Assembly: GCA_025451035.1 (NCBI GenBank) | Contig: JANWLE010000015.1 | Span: 1-64,000 of the forward strand | Origin: Solirubrobacteraceae bacterium | GTDB lineage: Bacteria; Actinomycetota; Thermoleophilia; Solirubrobacterales; Solirubrobacteraceae | Direction of reading: 5' to 3' | Length of the DNA: 64,000 nt | In this document: positions 1 to 8,271 of the stretch, one piece after another | Layout of the letters: the number at the start of each line of letters is the position of its first letter | How positions within the stretch are numbered: the first letter of the stretch is position 1 | Made by a program: the position numbers and the translations under genes | Notes under the pieces: generated by a model | Told to the model about the DNA's origin: nothing | Seen by the model: only the letters and a program-made list of their open reading frames with translations | Databases searched by the model: none

Positions 1-461
1 CGTACGGGGCGCTGCGCGCCTTGCTCTCCTGGCGTCCAGCGACTTTCGAAATCGAACTGGATCCACCGGGCGAGCGCGTGAGTTTCACCGGCTACACGGT
101 GGCCGCGGCCAATTCTCGAGCGTACGGCGGCGGCATGCTGATGGCACCCGAGGCCGCCCTCGACGACGGCCTCCTGGACATCGTGCTGGTAGAGCGCGTA
201 GGCAGACTGCGATTTGTGATGAACCTGCCGAAGGTCTTCAAGGGCGAGCACGTCCGCCTGCCTTCCGTGCGAGTTCTGCGTGCTCGCGAAGTCGAGATCT
301 CAGCAGACCGTCCGTTCACGCTGTACGCCGACGGAGATCCCATCTCTCAGCTGCCCGCAAGGGTGCGCTGCGTCCCGGGCGCGATGAGGGTGCTGGTCCC
401 CCCCACGCAGGGCGAGTCTTCAGTGTTCTCCAGCTCAGCCGCCTCGCGGCAAGAGACCTGA
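1..461 (+). CDS. Diacylglycerol kinase / YegS-like lipid kinase, C-terminal part
   Basis: The gene is cut by the window start. The frame is open from base 3 and ends with TGA at 459-461, so only about the last 152 residues are visible. These match the C-terminal lobe of the DAGK/YegS family: a stretch ending in GYTVAAANSRAYGGGM, then an acidic turn APEAALDDGLLDIVLVER typical of the substrate-side beta sandwich. The catalytic GGDGT loop would lie upstream and cannot be checked. The family phosphorylates diacylglycerol or related lipids with ATP at the membrane. The stop overlaps the murT start by one base (TGATG), so the two genes are probably cotranscribed. A second, complete family member is at 58339-59331. 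Confidence 0.8.
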   Translation, partial: YGALRALLSWRPATFEIELDPPGERVSFTGYTVAAANSRAYGGGMLMAPEAALDDGLLDIVLVERVGRLRFVMNLPKVFKGEHVRLPSVRVLRAREVEISADRPFTLYADGDPISQLPARVRCVPGAMRVLVPPTQGESSVFSSSAASRQET

Positions 462-1867
462 TGGGAGCCTCGCTGGAGCTCAAGCTCACGCTCGCGCGTT
501 GGCTGGGCAGGCTCTCGCGAGTGCGCGGGGGCGGGGCCACAACGGCCCCCGGGAAGCTCTTGATGCGCCTTCAGCCAAGGGCGATCGAAGAGCTCGGGGC
601 GCGCTTGAGCAGAGGCAGCGTCCTCATATCGGCCACCAACGGCAAGACGACCACGGCAGCGATGTTCGCGGGCATACTCGCCGAGACCGGCGTGTCGGTC
701 GTACACAACCAGGCGGGAGCCAACATGGCCGGCGGGATCGCCTCCACGCTGCTGGCGGCTGCCCGGCCCAAAGACGCGATCGCAGGCGAAATCGGGCTGT
801 TCGAGGTTGACGAGTTCTGGCTCGAGAGGATCGCCGCCGAGCTGCATCCCCGCGCGATTCTGCTGAACAACCTGTTCCGCGACCAGCTAGACCGCTACGG
901 CGAGCTCGAGACGATCGCTGACAGGTGGGCGCTCAGCGTGCAGAGCGGGCCTGCCCGTGACGCGCGGCTCGTGCTGAACGCCGACGACCCGCTGATCGCC
1001 GACCTCGGCCGCGCGAGAGCTGACGCCTCGAGTGCCGACGCGCCGCTGTACTTCGGCGTCGAGGACCCGTCGCTGGCCCAAGCCGGCATGGCGCACGCCG
1101 CGGACGCCAAGCACTGCCGCAATTGTGGCGCGCCGTACGTCTTCGAGCACGTGTTCCTCGGCCATCTCGGTCACTACTACTGCCCCAACTGCGGCCAGCG
1201 CAGGCCGACGCCACTCGTAAGCGCCAGCGAGGTCACTCTCGAAGGCGTCCGCAGCGCGCGCTTCATGCTGAGAACACCCTCCGGCGAGCGGCCGGTGTCG
1301 CTCGCGCTGCCGGGCCTCTACAACGTCTATAACGCCCTTGCCGCCGCCGCGCTCGCGACAGCGCTCGAGATCCCCTTGGCTGACATCGTCGCTGGGCTTC
1401 AGGGGACCGAGGCCGCCTTCGGCCGTGCCGAGACAGTCACGCTCGCCGACCGACCGATGCAGATCCTGCTCATCAAGAATCCAGCTGGAGCCAACGAGGT
1501 GCTGCGCACCCTGGCGCTCGAGGCGGGCGAACACGATTTGCTGGGCGTTCTCAACGACAACACCGCCGACGGCCGTGACGTCTCCTGGATCTGGGATGCC
1601 GATTTCGAGCTGCTGGCCGATCGCGTACGCCGCGTCACTTGCAGCGGCACGCGTGCCGCCGATCTAGCGGTGCGCCTGAAGTATGCCGGCGTCGAGAGCA
1701 GCCGCATCCACGTCGACATGAACCTGAAGAAAGCCCTGTCCTCGGCGGCCGCAGACATAGCGCCGGGGTCAGGTGCACCGCTGTATGCGCTGCCGACATA
1801 CACCGCGATGCTCTCGCTTCGGGAGCTGCTCGTCGCGCGCGGGGAGGCGCGCAGCGCATGGTCATGA
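461..1867 (+). CDS. murT: MurT, Mur-ligase-like subunit of lipid II isoglutaminyl synthase
   Basis: MurT and the amidotransferase GatD amidate the alpha-carboxyl of D-Glu in lipid II, using ATP and ammonia from glutamine. The 468-residue protein has the Mur ligase P-loop ATNGKTTT at residues 58-65, the central ligase domain, and an inserted zinc ribbon with Cys219, Cys222, Cys241 and Cys244. It ends in the MurT-type C-terminal domain (DUF1727) with NDNTADGRDVSW near residue 365. The length agrees with known MurT proteins. The ATG overlaps the preceding stop by one base. A methyltransferase gene sits between murT and its partner gatD, whereas the two are normally adjacent. Identification is firm from the motifs plus gatD. 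Confidence 0.93.
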   Translation: MGASLELKLTLARWLGRLSRVRGGGATTAPGKLLMRLQPRAIEELGARLSRGSVLISATNGKTTTAAMFAGILAETGVSVVHNQAGANMAGGIASTLLAAARPKDAIAGEIGLFEVDEFWLERIAAELHPRAILLNNLFRDQLDRYGELETIADRWALSVQSGPARDARLVLNADDPLIADLGRARADASSADAPLYFGVEDPSLAQAGMAHAADAKHCRNCGAPYVFEHVFLGHLGHYYCPNCGQRRPTPLVSASEVTLEGVRSARFMLRTPSGERPVSLALPGLYNVYNALAAAALATALEIPLADIVAGLQGTEAAFGRAETVTLADRPMQILLIKNPAGANEVLRTLALEAGEHDLLGVLNDNTADGRDVSWIWDADFELLADRVRRVTCSGTRAADLAVRLKYAGVESSRIHVDMNLKKALSSAAADIAPGSGAPLYALPTYTAMLSLRELLVARGEARSAWS

Positions 1868-2610
1868 GCGTGCCGGCAGCGACCCAGACCGAGGAGGTCA
1901 TATGGCATGAGCTCGAGTGCGGCCTCTACAGCGCTGACCTTCCCCTTTGGAGCGAGCTAGCCAGCGAGCACCCAGGGCAGCTGCTCGACGTCGGTGCGGG
2001 CGCGGGCCGAGTCACGCTTCACCTTGCCGCGGAAGGCCACGCGGTCATCGCCCTCGATCGCTCCCCCACCCTGCTGCGGGCCCTGCGCGAACGGGCGGAC
2101 GGGCTGCAAGTCAGAACCGTTTGCTCAGACGCGCGAGCGTTTGAGCTGCCAGAGCAGCGAGAATTGTCTCTGTGCATCGTGCCGATGCAGACGGTGCAGC
2201 TGCTGGGCTCAAAGCAGGGGCGGCTCGAGTTCCTCGCCTGCGCACGAGCTCATCTGCGCCGTGGAGGCCTGCTTGCCTGCGCGGTCGTCTGCGACGTCGA
2301 GCCGTTCGATAGCACTGCCGAAGGAGGCCCCGCTGCGGAGCGGACGCGTGTCAGCGATCTCCTCTACAGCACGCGCGCGACACGCGTCGCGCTGAGCGAC
2401 TCGGCGATAGTGCTCGAGCGCGAGCGGACGGTGCAGCGACTCGGTGCCACCCAGCGCCGCACCTCGTGCGAGGTGGTCGAGCTCGACTGGGTTAGCCCGG
2501 CTGAACTGTGGAGCGAGGCGCGAACGGTCGGCTTGACGCCCGAGTCCTCCCGCCTGATTGAGGCGACCGACGAATACGCGGGAAGCACGATCGTGATGCT
2601 GCGTGCCTAG
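1858..2610 (+). CDS. Class I SAM-dependent methyltransferase between murT and gatD
   Basis: The 250-residue protein has motif I LLDVGAGAGRVTLHLA, an acidic residue at the end of the second strand (VIALDRS), and a motif II/III region around ELSLCIVPMQTVQLLG: a Rossmann-type methyltransferase. The substrate cannot be read from sequence. I start at ATG 1858 because GGGGAGG at 1841-1847 gives a 10-base spacer; ATG 1864 (ATGA overlap with the murT stop) is the alternative. The gene overlaps murT by 10 bases and gatD by 8, so all three are probably translated in a coupled way. That context suggests, but does not show, a role in peptidoglycan precursor or lipid carrier chemistry. A longer reading upstream to 1639 is murT in another frame. 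Confidence 0.8.
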   Translation: MVMSVPAATQTEEVIWHELECGLYSADLPLWSELASEHPGQLLDVGAGAGRVTLHLAAEGHAVIALDRSPTLLRALRERADGLQVRTVCSDARAFELPEQRELSLCIVPMQTVQLLGSKQGRLEFLACARAHLRRGGLLACAVVCDVEPFDSTAEGGPAAERTRVSDLLYSTRATRVALSDSAIVLERERTVQRLGATQRRTSCEVVELDWVSPAELWSEARTVGLTPESSRLIEATDEYAGSTIVMLRA

Positions 2611-3352
2611 CCAGGCGCGCAAGCTGCGCGTCTGCGCGCTCTACCCGGACCTGATGAACATCTACGCCGATCGCGGCAACCTGATCGTGCTCGAGCGGCG
2701 CTGCGCCTGGCGAGGAATCGGCTTTCAGCTGAATGTCTGCGGAATGGGTGAGCAGCTTGACAGCGACGGCAGCGACCTCTTCTATCTTGGCGGGGGCCAG
2801 GACCGCGACCAGCTGTTGTGTGCCGCGGATCTTGTCAGCTTCAAGCGGGCCGCCCTTCACCGAGCAGCCGACAGAGGCGCCGTTGTACTAGGCGTCTGCG
2901 GCGGCTACCAGCTACTTGGTCACTCCTATGTGGTTGGCGAGCAAGAGATAACCGGCGTCGGGCTGGTCGATGTGCACACTGTCCGCGCAGCTGCGCCGAG
3001 ACTCATCGGCAACATCGCGATCGAGGTTCAGCTCGAGCAGCAGAGCCCCCCGCGGGTGCTGGCGGGCTTCGAGAACCACGGCGGGCGCACGCACCTCGGC
3101 GCGCACGCCGAGCCACTCGGCCGTGTCCTGAAGGGACACGGCAACGACGGCACGAGCGGCTATGAGGGTGTCCGGCGGGCAAACGTGATCGGCACCTATC
3201 TACACGGGCCCCTGCTGCCGAAGAACGCCTGGTTCGCGGACTGGCTGATCGCGGCTGCGTTGGGCGTACAGCCACGGGATTTGGGCGAGCTGCCGGACGA
3301 CGAGCTCGAGAGCCAAGCGCACGCCAGCGCGCTGCGCGCGGCGGGCATGTGA
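2603..3352 (+). CDS. gatD: GatD, glutamine amidotransferase subunit of lipid II isoglutaminyl synthase
   Basis: This 249-residue CobB/CobQ-type class I glutamine amidotransferase supplies ammonia to MurT. The nucleophile is Cys99 in GVCGGYQLLG and the catalytic His is His201 in GTYLHGPLLPKN. The N-terminal LYPDLMNIYADRGN segment is typical of GatD. It starts at GTG 2603, overlapping the methyltransferase stop by 8 bases. GatD with MurT implies amidated D-iGln in the stem peptide, as in other Gram-positive bacteria including mycobacteria. The unusual point is that it is separated from murT by a methyltransferase gene. Confidence 0.92.
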   Translation: MPSQARKLRVCALYPDLMNIYADRGNLIVLERRCAWRGIGFQLNVCGMGEQLDSDGSDLFYLGGGQDRDQLLCAADLVSFKRAALHRAADRGAVVLGVCGGYQLLGHSYVVGEQEITGVGLVDVHTVRAAAPRLIGNIAIEVQLEQQSPPRVLAGFENHGGRTHLGAHAEPLGRVLKGHGNDGTSGYEGVRRANVIGTYLHGPLLPKNAWFADWLIAAALGVQPRDLGELPDDELESQAHASALRAAGM

Positions 3353-3361
3353 GCCAACCAT

Positions 3362-3376
3362 CGCACAAGTTGTGCG
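3362..3376. promoter_or_regulatory. Perfect inverted repeat upstream of the MazG-like gene
   Basis: Seven-base arms CGCACAA and TTGTGCG flank a single central G. The site lies 10 bases after the gatD stop and 54 bases before the MazG-like start, in a 78-base intergenic gap. No U tract follows, so it is not an intrinsic terminator. It could be a dimeric repressor operator for the next gene. This is inference from symmetry and position only. Confidence 0.35.
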
Positions 3377-3430
3377 CAAACTGCGCGATGACGACGCTTG
3401 TCCCTCCCAGGCGCTCCGTAGGATCACCGC

Positions 3431-3757
3431 GTGGAGCTCTCCGAGTACCAGCGCCTGTCGCGACGCACCGCCGAGTATCCCCGCGAGGCTTGGTTGGCGT
3501 ATCCCGCGCTTGGCCTCTCCGGGGAGGCGGGAGAGGTAGCAGAGCACGCCAAGAAGGTGATTCGTGACGATGGCGGCGAGATCACCGACGCGCGACGTGC
3601 GGCTATGGCCAAGGAGCTCGGCGACGTCCTCTGGTACGTAGCGCAGCTCGCCAGCGAGCTGGAGTTGAAGCTCGAGGACATCGCGCAAGCAAACCTGCAG
3701 AAGCTGCTCTCCCGCCAGCGCCGTGGGGTGCTCTCCGGCAGCGGCGACGACCGCTAG
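3431..3757 (+). CDS. MazG-like nucleoside triphosphate pyrophosphohydrolase
   Basis: The 108-residue all-alpha protein has the MazG/dUTPase-2 signature: GLSGEAGEVAEHAKKVIRD supplies the acidic metal ligands, followed by KELGDVLWYVAQLASEL. Such enzymes hydrolyse (d)NTPs to the monophosphate and pyrophosphate and clean the nucleotide pool. It is a short single-domain form, unlike the two-domain MazG of E. coli. It starts at GTG 3431 with AGGATC just upstream. Its stop overlaps the stop of convergent hflX by 4 bases. A perfect inverted repeat lies in the upstream gap. Substrate specificity is unknown. Confidence 0.8.
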   Translation: MELSEYQRLSRRTAEYPREAWLAYPALGLSGEAGEVAEHAKKVIRDDGGEITDARRAAMAKELGDVLWYVAQLASELELKLEDIAQANLQKLLSRQRRGVLSGSGDDR

Positions 3758-5070
3758 CTGCAGGCGACCTCAAAACGCTGATAACGCTGCACCAAACGGG
3801 CGGGAAGCAAGGCCCTCACCCGCACACCCTCAGGGGTGTCTTGGCGGCTGACCTGCCCCGCAAGCTCGTGCAGCTCAGCCAGGCTGCCGCCGTCCGCATA
3901 GGGGACCAGCAGCTCCACCTGACGCAGCGTGCGGCGGAATTCGCGCTCGATCGCCTCACCCAGCGCCTCGAGGCCCTCTCCCGTCTGGGCGCTCACGAGA
4001 ATCGCCTGCGGATGGTTCAGCTGCAGTTCGTGACGCGTCTCCGCAGTGAGCCTGTCGATCTTGTTGAGAACCAAGAGCCGCGGGCTATCATCGGCGCCGA
4101 TCTCGCCAAGCACGCTCTCGACCGAGCGGCGCATCGCCAGGGAGTCCTCCTCGCGCGCGGAGGCGTCCATCACGTGCAGCAGCAGATCGGCCCGTCTGGT
4201 CTCCTCGAGGGTCGCGGCGAACGCTTCGACGAGCTCGTGAGGCAATTTGCGAATGAAACCGACTGTGTCTGTCACCAGGTACGGCCTGCCGTTCAGCCGC
4301 AGCGTACGGGTGCTCGGGTCAAGCGTGTGGAACAGGCGGTCACGAACCGCGACGTCAGAGCCCGTCAGCGCGTTCAGCAGCGTCGACTTCCCTGCGTTGG
4401 TGTAGCCCGCGAGGGCTATCGTCGGCAACGCGACGCGTTCGCGCTCAGCGCGCTGCACCGCACGGTTGGCCTTGACATGGTCGAGCCGCCTGCGCAACGC
4501 CGCGATGCGATCCCGCGCCAGTCGGCGGTCGGTCTCGATCTGGCTCTCGCCCGGGCCCCTCGTGCCGATGCCACCACCAAGCCGCTCGAGATGGCTCCAC
4601 AACCCCCGCATCCGGGCAAGGTTGTATTCGAGCTGGGCGAGCTCGACCTGGAGCTTTCCCTCGGCGCTGGCCGCGTGTGACGCGAAGATGTCGAGGATCA
4701 CCGCTGTTCTGTCGACCACCGGCAGGCCGAGCTCGGCCTCGAGATTGCGCTCCTGGCGCGGCGTTAGCTCGTCGTCGCAGGCGATTAGGTTGGCGTCAGC
4801 GGCCTGGGCCGCGAGCTTGACGTCGAGTATCTTGCCGCGCCCGAGATAGGTGTCCGGGTGGGGGCGGTCACGGTGCTGGACCATCTCCCCCATGACCGCC
4901 ACCCCGGCTGTGCGCAGCAACTCACCTAGCTCGGAGAGATCCTCTCCGTCGGGCATTGCCGCGATGCAGAAGGCGCGCTGGCGCGCCCGCGGGAGTTGGC
5001 GTGAGCCGTTGTCCGCGCGATCCGCGGCTCGCGCGCTCGCCGTCTTGCGTCCATTGCGGCCTCTATCCAT
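3754..5070 (-). CDS. hflX: HflX, ribosome-splitting GTPase
   Basis: The 438-residue protein has the HflX N-terminal domain (DTYLGRGKILDVKL near residue 73, then TPRQERNLE) and the glycine-rich linker GGGIGTRGPGESQIETDRR. The G domain carries G1 GYTNAGKS at residues 222-229, G2 near TLDPSTRTL, G3 DTVGF and G4 NKID. HflX binds 50S subunits and splits stalled or hibernating ribosomes after stress. It starts at ATG 5070. It is the last gene of the miaA-dapF-dapL-hflX run, 30 bases after dapL. An hflX near miaA and dapF is a common bacterial arrangement. Confidence 0.93.
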   Translation of the reverse strand: MDRGRNGRKTASARAADRADNGSRQLPRARQRAFCIAAMPDGEDLSELGELLRTAGVAVMGEMVQHRDRPHPDTYLGRGKILDVKLAAQAADANLIACDDELTPRQERNLEAELGLPVVDRTAVILDIFASHAASAEGKLQVELAQLEYNLARMRGLWSHLERLGGGIGTRGPGESQIETDRRLARDRIAALRRRLDHVKANRAVQRAERERVALPTIALAGYTNAGKSTLLNALTGSDVAVRDRLFHTLDPSTRTLRLNGRPYLVTDTVGFIRKLPHELVEAFAATLEETRRADLLLHVMDASAREEDSLAMRRSVESVLGEIGADDSPRLLVLNKIDRLTAETRHELQLNHPQAILVSAQTGEGLEALGEAIEREFRRTLRQVELLVPYADGGSLAELHELAGQVSRQDTPEGVRVRALLPARLVQRYQRFEVACS

Positions 5071-5100
5071 CCACTTGGAAGTCTAGGGCCTCCACGGGCG

Positions 5101-6267
5101 TTAGCCAGAGAGCGAGGCCAGCCGCGCAACTGCCTCGGTGATCCGCTCGTCCGGCGTGGTGAGCGAGATGCGAAACCATCCCTCGCCGCTTTGCCCGTAG
5201 GCGGACCCAGGTGAGATTACGACGGCAGCCTCATCCAAGACGTGCTCGCAATACGCCACCGAGCTGTCGAAACCATCCGGCACCGGCGCCCACACGTAGA
5301 TGGTCGCCTTTGGCGGCGTAACGTGCACCCCGGCCTTCGCCAGGGCCTCACACACGAGGTCACGGCGGCGGTGATAGAGCTCGTTCATCGAGGCGACCTC
5401 CGCATCCGCGTCAGGCGACAGCGCCGCGATGCCGGCGAGCTGCACGGCCTCGAACAGCCCCGAGTCGATGTTGGTCTTCAGGCGCCAGTAGAGCTCGACC
5501 GCCTCGGTGTTACCGAGCACCGCCGCACAGCGCCAGCCGGTCATGTTGTAGGGCTTCGACAGTGAGAAGACCTCGATCCCGACCTCCTTGGCGCCGGGCG
5601 TCGCTAGAAACGACGGCGCACGGTAGCCATCGAAGGTGATCTCGCTGTAGGCGTTGTCGTGGACGACGAGGATGTCATGAGCGCGCGCGAACTCGATCAC
5701 CCGCTCGAAGAATCCGGGTGGCACCACGGCCCCCGTGGGGTTGTTCGGATAATTGATGTACATCAGCTTCGCCTGCCGCGCGGTCGCCTCGTCGATCGCG
5801 TCGAGGTCGGGCACGAAGCCGAGCTCGGGGAGGAGTGGCATCAGCACGGGCTCCGCGCCAACAAGCAGAGGGCCGGCGGTATATACCGGGTAGCCGGGAT
5901 CGGAGGCGAGCGCCACATCCCCCGGATTGAGGAACGCGAGGTTGAGGTTGAAGATCGCCTCCTTGGCTCCAATGGCCGGGATCACCTCGGTGACCGGGTC
6001 GATCTGTGCGTCGAAGCGTCGAGCGTAGAAGTCAGACAGCGCTTGGCGGAAGTCCTCGCGGCCCCTGTTCGTCGGGTATTGGTGCGTCTGCGGCTCGGTG
6101 ACGGCCTCCTGCATCGCCTCAACGATCAACGGCGGTGTTGGTCGATCGGGATCTCCGATGCCGAGGCTGATCACGTCCGCCCCTTCAGCCTTCTTGGCGG
6201 CGATCTTGCGCTCCAATTCGGCGAACAGATATGGCGGGATGCGGCTCAGGCGGTCACTGGCTTTCAT
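5101..6267 (-). CDS. dapL: LL-diaminopimelate aminotransferase (DapL-type)
   Basis: This 388-residue fold-type I PLP aminotransferase has YPNNPTGA near residues 173-180, the Asp and Tyr of HDNAYSEITFDGY, and the PLP Lys238 in SLSKPYNMTGWR. The opening SLGIGDPDRPTPP and the HQYPTNRGREDFR segment match DapL, which makes LL-diaminopimelate directly from tetrahydrodipicolinate. It starts at ATG 6267 with AAGGAG just upstream. It lies 35 bases after dapF, and the gap holds a 6-bp hairpin (GCCGTC/GACGGC) without a U tract. With dapA, dapB and dapF in this window a short DapL route to meso-DAP is implied. A different class I/II aminotransferase specificity cannot be excluded by sequence alone. Confidence 0.85.
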   Translation of the reverse strand: MKASDRLSRIPPYLFAELERKIAAKKAEGADVISLGIGDPDRPTPPLIVEAMQEAVTEPQTHQYPTNRGREDFRQALSDFYARRFDAQIDPVTEVIPAIGAKEAIFNLNLAFLNPGDVALASDPGYPVYTAGPLLVGAEPVLMPLLPELGFVPDLDAIDEATARQAKLMYINYPNNPTGAVVPPGFFERVIEFARAHDILVVHDNAYSEITFDGYRAPSFLATPGAKEVGIEVFSLSKPYNMTGWRCAAVLGNTEAVELYWRLKTNIDSGLFEAVQLAGIAALSPDADAEVASMNELYHRRRDLVCEALAKAGVHVTPPKATIYVWAPVPDGFDSSVAYCEHVLDEAAVVISPGSAYGQSGEGWFRISLTTPDERITEAVARLASLSG

Positions 6268-6302
6268 GGCGCTCCTTGTGCGCCGTCACACTAGGACGGC
6301 GG

Positions 6303-7157
6303 TCATTCGATTTGCTGAAGTTCACTGACGAACCGCCCGCTCAAGCGGCCCTCAAACACAGGTCTCGCCCACCCTGTCAGCTGCACGCGCATATCATCGT
6401 CGAGCTCGACCTGCAGCTCGCCGCCGTCGAGTTCGACTGTGATGTTTCGCTCCCCCGTGCTCGTGAGAGAGTGCGCGATCGCGGCGCCGCTCGCGCCCGT
6501 GCCGGAGGATAGGGTCTCCCCCACGCCGCGCTCGAAGATCCGCGCCCTTATCCGGCCCGGCTCGAGCTCGGTGTACCACGAGACGTTAGTGCGGTTGGGA
6601 AACAGCTCGCACGATTCGATTGCCGGCCCAATTGCCGGCAGATCGAGTGCCTGCAGCGTCGCGAGGTCCTCTACGTGGATCGCGCACTGCGGGTTGCCGA
6701 TCGAAACGTGCTGAAACCGCCATGTTTGCCCGTTGGCTGTGAGCTCTGCACGGCCGTCGCTTGGGCCGCTGGGAAAGTCCTTCGATGTGATCGAGGCCAC
6801 GCCCATGTCCACGCGGCATGTTTCAGGACCGGTGATCTGCGGGCGGATCTCGCCCGCCGCCGTGTCGATCGAGAAGACGTCCGAGTCCGTCCACCCACGC
6901 GTTCGTAGGTAGAGGATCGCCTCACGTGCGCCGTTGCCCGACAGCTCCGCCTCGGAACCGTCCGGGTTGAAGATGCGCAGACGCGCCACAAAACGCTCGT
7001 CGTCGTGCGTGCTCAGCTCGAGCACGCCGTCGGCGAAAACGCCGAAGTGGCCCTCGCAGAGCCGGCGTATGCGCGCCGGGGTCAGCGCGAACGGCAGCTG
7101 GGCGTGCTCGACGATCATGTAGTCGTTGCCGAGTGCCTGCCACTTCTCGAATTTCAT
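6303..7157 (-). CDS. dapF: Diaminopimelate epimerase family protein with both catalytic cysteines replaced by serine
   Basis: The 284-residue protein follows DapF over its whole length: WQALGNDYMIVE at the N-terminus, NPDGSEAELSGNGARE at residues 64-79, GNPQCAIHV near 154, NRTNVSW near 188, and ERGVGETLSSGTGAS at 209-223. DapF uses two cysteines, one in each pseudo-symmetric lobe, to interconvert LL- and meso-DAP. Here the equivalent residues are Ser73 (codon TCG, 6941-6939) and Ser218, while the surrounding glycine-rich loops are intact. The gene sits between miaA and dapL, the usual place for dapF. It may be an epimerase using serine, may have altered substrate, or may be a lineage variant. 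Family assignment is sure; activity is open. Confidence 0.85.
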   Translation of the reverse strand: MKFEKWQALGNDYMIVEHAQLPFALTPARIRRLCEGHFGVFADGVLELSTHDDERFVARLRIFNPDGSEAELSGNGAREAILYLRTRGWTDSDVFSIDTAAGEIRPQITGPETCRVDMGVASITSKDFPSGPSDGRAELTANGQTWRFQHVSIGNPQCAIHVEDLATLQALDLPAIGPAIESCELFPNRTNVSWYTELEPGRIRARIFERGVGETLSSGTGASGAAIAHSLTSTGERNITVELDGGELQVELDDDMRVQLTGWARPVFEGRLSGRFVSELQQIE

Positions 7158-7229
7158 CGCCGGGGATCCTTGTTCTCGTCCATCGCGAGGGGCAGTCTAG
7201 GTGGTCGTGCCCGCCGGTGAACGCAGGCC

Positions 7230-8174
7230 TCAGTGGAAGCCTGCGAGCGCTGCGATCTCGGCAGCGGCCTGTGCGTGTGAGCGTTCGCTGAGATCGACCA
7301 AGTGGACGCCCGCGAGCTTGCGCATCCATGTCAGCTGACGGCGGGCGTAGTTTCTGGTGCGGCGCTTCATTGCCTCCACGTCGCCCACGATTAGCTCCTC
7401 AAGGCCGAGCGCCTTACGCGCGGTGACGCTCGCACCCGCGGCCTGCGCGCGCTGAGCCTCCTCGCGGGCGCCCGCCATGAGCATGCGGTTCACACGGGCC
7501 TCGATGCGTGCGTAGAGCTGCTCTCGCTCCATCACCAAGCCGATGAGCAGAGTTGGCCTGCGCATCTCTGTCGTCCACAGCTCCGAGGGTCCCTCGGGTG
7601 GCTCAAGCTCACCGGCATCGTCTAGCTCCAGGGCCCGCACGAGGCGCTGCCAATCATTCGGATCGATGCGCTCGGCCGCCCATGGGGCACGTGCTTTGAG
7701 CAGCGCGTGCAGCGCTGGCGAGCCGTCGCGCTCGAGTCTCGCCAGCCAGCGCTCTCGCACCCCTTCAAGCGGCGGCGGCTTTAGTTTGAGGTCGGTCAGC
7801 GCGGCGCGCAGATACAAGCCGGTGCCGCCGACCACGAGCGGGCGTCGTCCCTGCCGTAGCAAAGCGTCGATCTCCGCATGCGCGAGCTGCGCATATTGGC
7901 CGGCGCTGAAGCTCGTGTCGAGGGGAAGAAACGAGATCAGCCGATGCTCGAGCACGGCTTGCTCAGCCGGCGAGGCGACGCCGGTGATGATCTCGAGGTT
8001 TTCGTATACCTGCAGCGCGTCTGCGGACACCGCGACGGGGTCCTCGCCCGCTGAGCGCAACAGCTGCGCCAGCTCAATCGCAACCTCGGTCTTGCCCACA
8101 CCGGTTGGGCCGAAGACCGCGATCACGCACGGCTTATGCGAGTCGGTCTCCTGGACTGCTGGCGCGTCGCTCAT
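7230..8174 (-). CDS. miaA: tRNA dimethylallyltransferase MiaA
   Basis: MiaA adds an isopentenyl group to A37 of tRNAs that read UNN codons; MiaB (10198-11520) then methylthiolates that base. The P-loop GPTGVGKT is at residues 22-29, followed by VSADALQVYENLEIITG (the DSxQxY-like substrate segment), VVGGTGLYLRAAL, and NYARRQLTWMRKL near the C-terminus. I use ATG 8174 (314 residues); a GTG at 8192 would add six residues. No strong Shine-Dalgarno is seen for either. First gene of the miaA-dapF-dapL-hflX set, divergent from the dehydrogenase at 8272. Confidence 0.93.
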   Translation of the reverse strand: MSDAPAVQETDSHKPCVIAVFGPTGVGKTEVAIELAQLLRSAGEDPVAVSADALQVYENLEIITGVASPAEQAVLEHRLISFLPLDTSFSAGQYAQLAHAEIDALLRQGRRPLVVGGTGLYLRAALTDLKLKPPPLEGVRERWLARLERDGSPALHALLKARAPWAAERIDPNDWQRLVRALELDDAGELEPPEGPSELWTTEMRRPTLLIGLVMEREQLYARIEARVNRMLMAGAREEAQRAQAAGASVTARKALGLEELIVGDVEAMKRRTRNYARRQLTWMRKLAGVHLVDLSERSHAQAAAEIAALAGFH

Positions 8175-8271
8175 GTAGGTGCAAGTATCCACAGCCGCCG
8201 TGGAAGGCGCCGGCAGAAGCGATCACATTCGCGCCCGGGCATATCAGAATGCTTTTCCGTAGGCTTTCGGT

